Positions 19,576-27,270 of a DNA stretch of 47,060 bases are shown here, piece after piece. This DNA is from Stentor coeruleus (lineage: Eukaryota > Ciliophora > Heterotrichea > Heterotrichida > Stentoridae): the NCBI GenBank assembly GCA_001970955.1, contig MPUH01000539.1, forward strand, positions 1 to 47,060. The letters are read 5' to 3'. The notes beneath the pieces are model-generated. The model saw only the letters and a list, made by a program, of their open reading frames with translations. It had not been told where the DNA came from and searched no databases. The position numbers and the translations under genes were made by a program. Within the stretch, counting starts at the first letter, position 1, and each line of letters starts with the position of its first letter.

Positions 19576-19750
19576 TTTTATAAATTCTATATATATAGGA
19601 TAAATATAAATCTAATAGTTTTTGTTATCAGAACCAATTATTTTATAAGAATAAATGATGTTTATTACTTTTAAGCTTTATTTTTAATATGATAAATTTA
19701 GACTAGTTATAGTATGTGTTTTTTTCTATAAAATTTAGGTTTATAGACTA

Positions 19751-19860
19751 GAATTTGTAAAAAGAGCACTCATAGATTTTATAGATTTATTATGCTTATT
19801 TGAAAGAATTTGTAAAAAGAACACTCATAGATTTTATAGATTTATTATGCTTATTTGAAA
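19751..19860. repeat. 55-bp tandem duplication
   Basis: Bases 19751-19805 are followed directly by a second copy at 19806-19860 with a single difference (GAGC versus GAAC). There is no N between copies. It lies immediately downstream of the coiled-coil gene ending at 19876 (minus strand) and upstream of the secreted-protein gene. Confidence 0.9.
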
Positions 19861-19875
19861 AAAAATGTTAATAGC

Positions 19876-20640
19876 TTACAACAGATTTCCATCAAAAAAG
19901 TTCTTAGTGCTTCTGTCAATAATCAGCCTACTCCTGTGTCTTATTCTTTCTCTTTCAGTTGATTTGTTTTTGGTTTTTAAAAATCCTCTCAGTTTAGCGT
20001 TTTCTTGTTTTAAAGAATTACACATTAGTGTCTGTTTTTCAAGTGAAGCTTCTACATCGACACAACTTTCTAATAATTTTTTATTCATTTTTTCTAGTTC
20101 TGTAATTTTTTCTGAATCTCTATGAGAACTTTGCTGTAGTAAAAGACACTCATTCCTCCTGTTTGTTTTATTCCCATTTCTGATTTTAGCTATTTCCGCT
20201 TCTTTTTTTGCTATCTCTAAAGCTAATTCTTTATTTTCTTTATCAATCATTTCGATTTGTTCTGAAGTTTCTTTATTTTCTTGACTAAAAGTCTTATCAA
20301 TTTCTTCAAGTCTTGACTGTTGAGATTCAATAAACAATTTTAATTGTTGTTCAACTTTAATATGATTCCTAACTTCCGCTTCTAGTTTTTGTAATGATTC
20401 TTGATATTGGTCATTATCAAGAAAATCCTCATAATCTTTCAACATGAAAAAATTACGCTTAACACTTATAAGGTCTTTAAAAATTGTATAAATTTGAACA
20501 AAGCAACTTCGAGGACTAGAAACTTGTGGGATGCTAAAATCAGAAAAACTATCTTCAGATACTTCATTCTAAATTAATAATACCATTTCTAGGAAGTCTT
20601 TCTCAGCTTTAGCCCAAAGATCCTGTATAGATTTTTCCAT
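19876..20640 (-). CDS. Coiled-coil protein with one 15-nt intron
   Basis: Join of 20584-20640 (exon 1, 19 codons) and 19876-20568 (exon 2). The intron is 20569-20583, reading GTATTATTAATTTAG on the coding strand; without removal the frame hits TAG inside it. The spliced product is 249 aa, 60 aa longer than the reading frame starting at 20445. Exon 1 begins MEKSIQDLWAKAEKDFLEM and continues with a Ser-rich stretch ('NEVSEDSFSDFS'). Residues about 75-210 are a charged coiled coil, and the last 30 residues are basic (Arg/Lys-rich). No named domain. A structural or cytoskeletal role is only a guess. The splice is supported by exact 15-nt length, GT/AG ends and frame restoration. Confidence 0.8.
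20569..20583 (-). other. 15-nt intron (coiled-coil gene)
   Basis: GTATTATTAATTTAG on the minus strand. It has GT/AG ends and an A near the 3' end, contains an in-frame TAG, and joining the exons keeps the frame open from ATG 20640 to the stop at 19876. Confidence 0.85.
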
Positions 20641-21259
20641 TAGGTTAAATAATAGCTAACATATATTTTTGTATAAAATATAGTAATATTTATAAGATTT
20701 TAGGTATTTTAAGAAGATTGATATAGTGAATTTGTCTGTGGAAAATATTAGAAGTTGTTGATAGGATAATTTTAACTTAAGTTATAAGATTTGTAAATTT
20801 TATTAGAGAATTGAATATATTTTACTTTATATTAGAAATGTATTTTAAGTATAGTTCTCTTATTATTCTATTTTTATTATTATATTATCATCTAAGACAA
20901 ATACCTCATACTCATATTATAGTTTTCAAAATAAATATTCTTATTCACTAACAATATTATCATTCCTCATATATTTCCTTCTCCTAAAAGCATACATCTT
21001 GCAACTAAAACCAATTTTCAATCACAACTCCTACTTCAATTTTTCAATAAAAACTCATTAAAACTTATCATCCTAGCTACANAAACTCATTAAAACTTAT
21101 CATCCTAGCTACAGTCTTTCTAAAATCATATCATCATTCAAAAGTTTTAATACTTTACTTTATAAAACACATAATATTCATCAAATTATTAACTAAATCA
21201 CTTATATATCTTTTTATCATATACATTTCAAAACTAAAAGTAAAGGTTTTAGATGATTC
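20641..21259. other. Intergenic region with one N
   Basis: About 620 bp between the coiled-coil gene start and the Sec61 gamma stop. I see no gene. The left third is G/T-rich and the right part C/A-rich on the plus strand. A single N at 21082 sits between perfect 31-bp duplicates. Confidence 0.55.
21051..21113. repeat. 31-bp direct duplication around a single N
   Basis: Bases 21051-21081 are repeated exactly at 21083-21113 with N at 21082 between them. Third case of this pattern in the window. Confidence 0.88.
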
Positions 21260-21496
21260 TTAACTAGGAGTCAGAAGGATATTGTTAATGGGGATAAATA
21301 CCAGCTTTACAAAAAAACCAATAAAGCCCATAACTGCAAAGCCAACAGCGCATGCACCAGCAATTCTAACATATTCTGCTTAATTCTTACCTTTTTTGTC
21401 TGGTTTACTACAGCGATTAAGTAATCTTCTGCTATCATGAGCGAATTCTTTGATATCGCTGATTGTCGAGCTAACAAAGTTTTGCTTTTCTGACAT
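21260..21496 (-). CDS. SEC61G: Sec61 gamma (SecE/Sss1) translocon subunit, with a 15-nt intron
   Basis: Join of 21391-21496 (exon 1) and 21260-21375 (exon 2); intron 21376-21390, GTAAGAATTAAGCAG on the coding strand. The spliced protein is 73 aa, the family's normal size. Residues 16-35 ('[20 protein letters not shown]') are the conserved amphipathic helix, where the family has 'KEFxKDSxRLVKRCTKPDRK'. '[20 protein letters not shown]' (48-67) is the near-invariant tail-anchored membrane helix and 'IPINNI' motif. It forms the ER protein-conducting channel with Sec61 alpha and beta. Without splicing, an in-frame TAA breaks the protein, so simple frame searches miss it. The homology on both sides of the intron makes this the best-proved 15-nt intron here. 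Confidence 0.95.
21376..21390 (-). other. 15-nt intron (Sec61 gamma gene)
   Basis: GTAAGAATTAAGCAG on the minus strand. Removing it joins 'KPDKK' to 'EYVRIAG', restoring the conserved Sec61 gamma sequence across the junction. A 12-nt alternative ending at the inner AG would keep the frame but insert an extra residue, so 15 nt fits best. Confidence 0.93.
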
Positions 21497-22376
21497 ATTT
21501 ATAAAGCCCACGTGGCAATTATTTTTCAGTGAATTATTATGATAATGTATTTAAAGGATAAGTGGCTTGTGTTTGGATTTATTGGAAAGATGAGTGAGGT
21601 TTTGGATTTTTTTTAGAAATGATGAGTATTTTGTTTGATTTTTATTAAGAGTTTTAACTTGATGGGAGTTTGGAAAAATATAGAGAAGAAAATACCTAAG
21701 ATTCTTAATAAGGAATAATGTAAAGATGATGGAGAGTTTATATATATAAACTCTGATATAGGGGATTATGAAAAATACTCGATACAAAAAAGCTTTATAA
21801 AAAAAATTCTTAGCAAAACACAGTGCTGCTAAACTTTATAGTTTCAAGAAAAAAAAAACACGAAATAGAAAAAAAATATTTTGGGAATTTTATGAAAATA
21901 AATGCATTTATGGGTTGGAAGGTTTTAAAGTAGAAAAATTAATAAATTAAATAGACAATCGAAAATGTTTGGGAAATTCGAAGACAATTTGTTGATTTTG
22001 TATCGAAAAAATGCAAAGGGGAATATAATGCAGAAGAAATTAATGACTGGATGAAATTTGATAGAAGTAATCTTGTTAATGAGTTCCTAAGAGAATTAAT
22101 AAAAGATAATAAAATTATATCAGAAGATAAAATACAGGATATTTACAATGATTTTCATGAAATGATAAGGAAGATTAGAAATAATATAATAAATTTATAG
22201 TGTAAATTATATTCTTAACATTATAAAAAAAGGGCACAATATTTTCAAATCCTATATAAAACTATTGATTTATTGAACTCTTGCACATATAAAAATAAAG
22301 TTAAAAATATGATAAGAATAATTTTTATAAGATATGCAAAAGTCATAATAGATAAGTTAAGCATTGTAATATAATT
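21497..22376. other. Intergenic region with one uncertain short gene
   Basis: An 880-bp AT-rich region. Apart from the doubtful reading frame at 21892-22200 I see no gene. A 78-codon minus-strand frame at 21551-21787 is low-complexity Ile/Phe/Tyr/Lys sequence and is probably chance. Confidence 0.5.
21892..22200 (+). CDS. Uncertain small gene or gene remnant
   Basis: From 21955 to the TAG at 22198-22200 the frame reads a coding-like, charged helical sequence ('VWEIRRQFVDFVSKKC', 'NDWMKFDRSNLVNEFLRELI', 'KIQDIYNDFHEMIRKI') with balanced composition unlike the surrounding AT-rich DNA. Directly upstream in the same frame is ATG 21892 ('MKINAFMGWK'), but four stops lie between 21931 and 21954. 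Removing 21922-21954 (33 nt, GT...AG, phase 0) would join them into a protein of about 91 aa. A 33-nt intron is unlike the 15-nt introns elsewhere in the window, so it may instead be a decayed gene. No homologue recognised. Confidence 0.3.
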
Positions 22377-23993
22377 ATGGATGATGAAAAGTTAGAAACC
22401 TTAAAAAATATTATCAATCCTTATATAAAGTCGGGAGAACAAAGATCTGAAGATGATATTTCAAAGATTAAGGAGCACATAAAAAAAGTTAAATTCATTG
22501 AAGATCTGATGAATGAATATAACTCCTGGCAGTTTATGGATGCTTTATGCAGAAATATAAACATTGAAGTTTTGGCTCCGTTCGAAAGACTTTCCACATT
22601 TGGTGAGCTTAATTTCAAGTTCTTTATAGTTCTTCATGGTTCATGCAAAGTTTTAATTCCTGAGTTTAAGTCATCAAAAGATATGTCGCAAAAAGAAATG
22701 AAAGATTCACTTTTCAGAAGACTTTCATTGCCGACAACCTCTTTTCTGAACTTTAAATTAACAAAAGATAGAAACCTGGTTTTCCAATTAAGAGATTTAC
22801 TCGGACAAAACCCTAAAAATTATCGTAGACCTACACTAAGGTTTGATATGGACTATATGAAAAAACTAGGAACAATAAGCATAATGAAAGAAAAAGAAAA
22901 ACTCATTTCAGGAAGTTCATATGGCGAACAATCTTTATTAATAGAAAAGCCAAGAGATTCTACAGTTGAAACCTTAGAAATCACAATATGTGCTGTTTTA
23001 GATAAAGAAACTTTTTTAAAAATAAAAACCGAAGAAGAAGAAAGAAGAACAATAGAAAGAGTCATTTTTTTAAGGAAACTCCCGATTTTTTCCCATTTGC
23101 CGAAAAAAAACCTTATAAAAATAATCCAATATTTTACCGTCCAGCATTTTATCAAAAACCAGCTCGTTTACAGAGACAAAATGCCTGCGGACTATGTTTA
23201 TTTTATTGAAAATGGAGAATTTCAGCTATCAAAAACCCACGACGAGTCAGTTAAAAAAATTATTGAAGGTCCTTCTGGATTTATGTCAAACCAGAAATCT
23301 TTAATCAGGATCGAAAAAGCTAGGGAAATTAAATATTCACAATCTTTGCAGGTTGCTATAAGAGGAAGATTAGAAATGTTAGGTTATGAAGAATATTTGT
23401 CTAAGAATATATTAAGAACACATGCATGTAAATGTATAACTTCATCAGGAACATTATATGCTATAAAAACAACAGTGATTTTTATATAGGATTTTAAACA
23501 AAGGGTTAATGATCCAGATTCAATAAAATATTTAAATGAACGTTTTAAGTTTGATGTGGATTTAGAAAACCATGTTAACAATGCAGGTAAAATTATGAGT
23601 CTTATGCACAAAAGTGAATCTAAAAATACTATTCCGGAGTTGTTGTCATTTGATAGAAGAAAAAATGATATTCAATTTATTATCAGTTCAATGCATGAAG
23701 GAAAATCATCAAAAAAACATCATCCTGCATCAACTCCATTAAGTCCAAGAAACTACCCTGTTTTAATTACAAATAATGCTGATAAACCTGCGATTTTACC
23801 TAAAAAAGTTTACACACAAAAAATCAAAAATAAAACATCGAATTTGTCATATGTAAAAGATAAGAAGAAAATCAAAAGAGTTCCTCCTCCTAATTTCATG
23901 ACAGGAGTACGCGATTTATACAAGGTTTATGAAAGAGATAATCGATTTGATGATTCTATTAGAAGAGTGCATAACCTTTCAAGTATATATTAA
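22377..23993 (+). CDS. Tandem cyclic-nucleotide-binding-domain protein, with a 15-nt intron
   Basis: Join of 22377-23474 and 23490-23993, giving 533 aa. The intron 23475-23489 (GTGATTTTTATATAG) contains the TAG that would end the protein at 370 aa. The first cNMP-binding domain spans about residues 60-220: 'FKFFIVLHGSCKVLIP' is the entry strand pair, and 'YGEQSLLIEKPRDSTV' (182-197) is the phosphate-binding cassette with Gly183-Glu184 and Pro192-Arg193. The second starts at 'LPIFSHLPKKNLIKII' (235-250) and has 'ADYVYFIENGEFQLSK' (271-286), but its cassette is poorly preserved. The C-terminal 150 residues are basic and disordered. There is no kinase or channel domain, so it may be a cAMP/cGMP sensor or PKA-regulatory-like protein, as often seen in ciliates and cilia. 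Confidence 0.85.
23475..23489 (+). other. 15-nt intron (cNMP-binding gene)
   Basis: GTGATTTTTATATAG, GT/AG ends, exactly 15 nt. Removing it joins '...YAIKTT' to 'DFKQRVNDPDS...' and keeps the frame open to the stop at 23993. Confidence 0.9.
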
Positions 23994-24140
23994 ATAGAAA
24001 CAATAATTTACTTTAAATGGAATTTGTATGAAAAACATAAGATATTCTTAACAAAATCACTATAAAACTTATTCACTATTATTAAAAAATATCAAATCTT
24101 TTATCCTAATTTTATAATCATCTACAAATTTTAAAACTTT

Positions 24141-24983
24141 TTAATTCATAACTAAACACTTCGCCCATTCAGCAAGTTTAACTGTATCATCCCATCTATC
24201 ATCATTAGTTTTTGATTTCAAAACAGTCACTAAAAATGGGGTAATTGAATCATCAATAGATGCACATAAGCAAGCCCCAGCTTTATCAGTAGTCCCTGTT
24301 TTAGCTCCATCAAACCCTTTTCCCAACAAAATATTTGTATTTTTCCACACAATTTTCTTATACCCAAACATCGGATTATAAACATTCACCACATAAGTTT
24401 TAGTATTTACAATATCTTTAAAAACTCTATTTTTCATAGCATAAGCTGTTAATAAATTAACATCTTTTGCAGTTGAAAAATTAGGTTTTATCGAAAGCCC
24501 ATGAGGGTTTTGAAAAGTTGTCGAAGTTAATCCAATATAATCAGCCATGTAATTCATAACTTTTAAAAATCCATTCAAAGGGTTGATTTCCATATAGATT
24601 TTACCAAAAAATAATGATAATGCCATAGCACTATCGTTACCTGAAGGGAGCATAAGTCCAAGTAAAAGATCGTATATTGTCAGTTCATCAAATTCTTCTA
24701 AATTTGCTGAGGTTCCTTTAGTTCTTGAAGCTAATTCTTGTACGGATACTATTGTACTAAGAGGAATATTTTGTTCATCTGCGATTTCTAAACATACAAC
24801 ACAAGTCATGATTTTTGAGATGCTAGCGATTTCTCGGATTTGGTCATCGTTTTTACCTGCAAGGAATTTTTTTGTTATAGGGTCGTATATAGACCAGGCT
24901 TCACATGTTACTAATGGAATGCTAGATATAGGCTTTCTTGATATAGATTGACGTTTAGGTAGACGTTGAAATAGGGAAGCCAT
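24141..24983 (-). CDS. D-alanyl-D-alanine carboxypeptidase-like serine peptidase (family S11)
   Basis: A 280-aa protein with all three catalytic motifs of S11/PBP5-type enzymes in order and at normal spacing: SxxK 'SISK' (Ser54-Lys57), SxN 'SGN' (114-116) and 'KTGT' (228-231). Flanking signatures also fit: 'ASISKIMT', 'LLLGLMLPSGNDSAMAL' and 'DGAKTGTTDKAG'. Bacterial relatives trim the D-Ala from peptidoglycan peptides in the periplasm; a ciliate has no peptidoglycan, so digestion of bacterial prey walls or a repurposed hydrolase role is inferred. I see no clear signal peptide or C-terminal membrane anchor, so its compartment is open. Composition matches its eukaryotic neighbours. The C-terminal beta-domain of PBP5 is absent. 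Confidence 0.9.
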   Translation of the reverse strand: MASLFQRLPKRQSISRKPISSIPLVTCEAWSIYDPITKKFLAGKNDDQIREIASISKIMTCVVCLEIADEQNIPLSTIVSVQELASRTKGTSANLEEFDELTIYDLLLGLMLPSGNDSAMALSLFFGKIYMEINPLNGFLKVMNYMADYIGLTSTTFQNPHGLSIKPNFSTAKDVNLLTAYAMKNRVFKDIVNTKTYVVNVYNPMFGYKKIVWKNTNILLGKGFDGAKTGTTDKAGACLCASIDDSITPFLVTVLKSKTNDDRWDDTVKLAEWAKCLVMN

Positions 24984-25375
24984 TTGCCTTGAAAATATTG
25001 AAGATTATAATACTTAGTAAGCTTTCATTTAGTATGATTGCTAGAATTTTATAATGAAGAATAAAAAAACTCAGGCTGAGGATTTTGTATAAAAAAGACT
25101 ATAACTTATGTTTGGATTGAAATATAGGACTAGGAAGATAAGCCTGAGATAAATAGTGAGGCAGCGAAAACACTGAAATGAAACTTTGAGTATTAATAAG
25201 AAAACTTATAAATTTTTAGCATAATAACCTATATTTAATCATCATATTAGGTTTATAATATATTATCATGTTATATCCTATAAAATTTTCTTAAAGATTT
25301 GCATAACTTAAAAAAAAAACATAAATTCTACTCCTATCTTTTTTACCTGTAACCCAAATATATATATTTTTTGTA
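24984..25375. other. Divergent intergenic region
   Basis: 392 bp between the divergent starts of the S11 peptidase gene and the RING gene. It should carry both promoters. AT-rich, with no clear motif, RNA or repeat that I can see. Confidence 0.55.
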
Positions 25376-26650
25376 ATGGCATGCAGATTATGTGGAAAAG
25401 AAACAGGATATTTTGGATCTAAAAAATGTGATAAATGCCATAGAGTAGTACACAAAGCATGCTTAGAAAAATCTTGTATTAAATTTAGATTATTTGAAGA
25501 CTGCCGTTCTTGCATTAAGAAATTTCTCATGAACTTGAAGCAATCCGCAACTTGTATTAAGTGCAAGTCTAACCTTGAATTTACTAAAACCAATTGTAAA
25601 AGTTATAAAAATCTATGTGCTAAATGTATTCCCAAATTCATAAAAAGAGTTCATTATGATAAATGCAAAGTCTGTAAAACCTTATGTAAAAACTTAGTAT
25701 TTTCCTGTACCTCATGTAAAGAGCTTAGAGTACCAAAAGATTTCCTTAAAATCCCCCGATGCATAAACCAGCATAAATATTGCAAAGAATGCATAAAAAT
25801 TCCAGGCATAATTATAAATGACTGTCCTCCATGCTCTTTATATTTCGAATTACTTGGAAAATCTGATAAGAAAAACGAAGTTATCTGTAATTTATGTGGT
25901 CGTTTCCCTGAAGGGAATAATTTTTTCTGTAAATTCAACCACAGATACTGTAAAACCTGCATGATTTTTCTAAAAAATGAATCATATACAAGATATCCAA
26001 GAGTTTTTAGGTGTAGCGACTGTTTAGATTTCATTAAAACCTTATCAATCACTGAAAATGAACTAATAATCCCTAAAAAAAACGAAGAAATCAAATATGA
26101 ACTCTCTTCAGAAATACAAGAAAATCATATAATCTCTGAAAGTAAAACCTTTGAAATAACTGAGAAAAATAAGATGAAGATTCAATATTCAGAAGCAACA
26201 ATAAGACATAATAATCTTTTACATGATAATATTGAAGATACTAATAATGAAATAAAATTACTTGATAATACTTGCAGTATTTGTGGAAAAAAATATGATT
26301 TCGCAAATGCTTGTGGGCATTTTTTCTGCATGTATTGCCTTAGTGAATATGTAAAACAATATGTTTATTATACAATAGGGAAGATTGTTAATTGTAGTAA
26401 CCTACAAAAAATTAAGAATAAGTTTATTTTGCCTTGTTGTTATGAGAATTGTCGGAAAAAAATAGTTTTGCCTTTGAATATGGTTTTAAGTGAGATGACT
26501 GTTGGGCCGAAGACTGAGTATAGTGAATATATTTATCAGTTTAACCCTTATTTAGAAGGAATGAGGACAGTGTTTATTAGATGCGCTTGCAATTCAGTTG
26601 TTGGGATTGTCGGCTCGGTACGGATGAATTGTAAATGTTCAAGACAATAA
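25376..26650 (+). CDS. Cysteine-rich RING-type zinc-binding protein
   Basis: A 424-aa protein with repeated zinc-ligand clusters. An N-terminal CxxC...CxxC...H...C cluster ('CRLCGKETGYFGSKKCDKC', 3-21) resembles a PHD/RING-like finger. Further CxxC pairs fill residues 45-220, including 'CNLCGRF' and 'CKFNHRYCKTC'. A proper RING-like finger begins at 'CSICGKKYDFANACGHFFC' (residues about 301-319) followed by 'MYCL', with the Cys-His order C-x2-C...C-x-H-x3-C-x2-C. More paired cysteines follow, ending 'CACNSVVG...CKCS'. The arrangement suggests an E3 ubiquitin ligase, possibly RBR-like, but I cannot assign the later fingers. A Glu/Ile/Asn-rich linker separates the two halves. Confidence 0.75.
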   Translation: MACRLCGKETGYFGSKKCDKCHRVVHKACLEKSCIKFRLFEDCRSCIKKFLMNLKQSATCIKCKSNLEFTKTNCKSYKNLCAKCIPKFIKRVHYDKCKVCKTLCKNLVFSCTSCKELRVPKDFLKIPRCINQHKYCKECIKIPGIIINDCPPCSLYFELLGKSDKKNEVICNLCGRFPEGNNFFCKFNHRYCKTCMIFLKNESYTRYPRVFRCSDCLDFIKTLSITENELIIPKKNEEIKYELSSEIQENHIISESKTFEITEKNKMKIQYSEATIRHNNLLHDNIEDTNNEIKLLDNTCSICGKKYDFANACGHFFCMYCLSEYVKQYVYYTIGKIVNCSNLQKIKNKFILPCCYENCRKKIVLPLNMVLSEMTVGPKTEYSEYIYQFNPYLEGMRTVFIRCACNSVVGIVGSVRMNCKCSRQ

Positions 26651-27270
26651 ATTTATAATAGAATCTTAATATTTTATAAGCATAGAGTATATCTATATTA
26701 TCCTAAAAAAAATCAACATATTAAATTTAAGTTAAGATTTAATTGCATAGTATGATTTACTCGGTATCGAAAGATTGGTTCCTGATTATTTTTTAATATA
26801 TCTATAATAACTTATCATATTTCTAACTTCCTTTATATGGAATAAATTTTTTTCACTGTTTTATTAGTATTTTTTACCTCAGATATCTGATTATATTATA
26901 CCTATTCACTTATCTAACTCTGGATTTTTTGAGAAGTCTATAGAAAATATCATGATAGAAAAAACTTTTTACTATATATTTCTTGTAAAATCACTTAAAA
27001 CTAAAAAAAATTAAAAAACAGAATACACTTAAAATTATGATTTACATTTTCACTAAAAATCTTTTATATTTAAACATATAAAACCCAACTATACATTAAT
27101 ACCTAAACACTAGTAACAAGAAAAAAAACTGATTTAAAACCATAAATCTAAAACTAAACATACCCAAAAACCCCAAAATTCCTATCCAAAAATCCACTCC
27201 TCCAATAAAACTTCATCATATCCAACCCACATTCCTAACTCAAATCAATATCCATCTTTTAATCTATCTA
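26651..27270. other. Convergent intergenic region
   Basis: 620 bp between the 3' ends of the RING gene (plus) and the SQR-like gene (minus). No gene seen. The part from about 27,050 to 27,270 is strongly C/A-rich on the plus strand, that is G/T-rich on the strand of the SQR-like gene whose 3' flank it is. Confidence 0.55.

Noticed and set aside
21551..21787. 78-codon minus-strand frame
   Set aside because: Composition is Ile/Phe/Tyr/Lys/Asn, as expected by chance from AT-rich DNA; no motif.
24141..24983. Bacterial contamination or endosymbiont origin of the carboxypeptidase gene
   Set aside because: It lies without a break between eukaryotic genes, one with a 15-nt intron, and shares their base composition.
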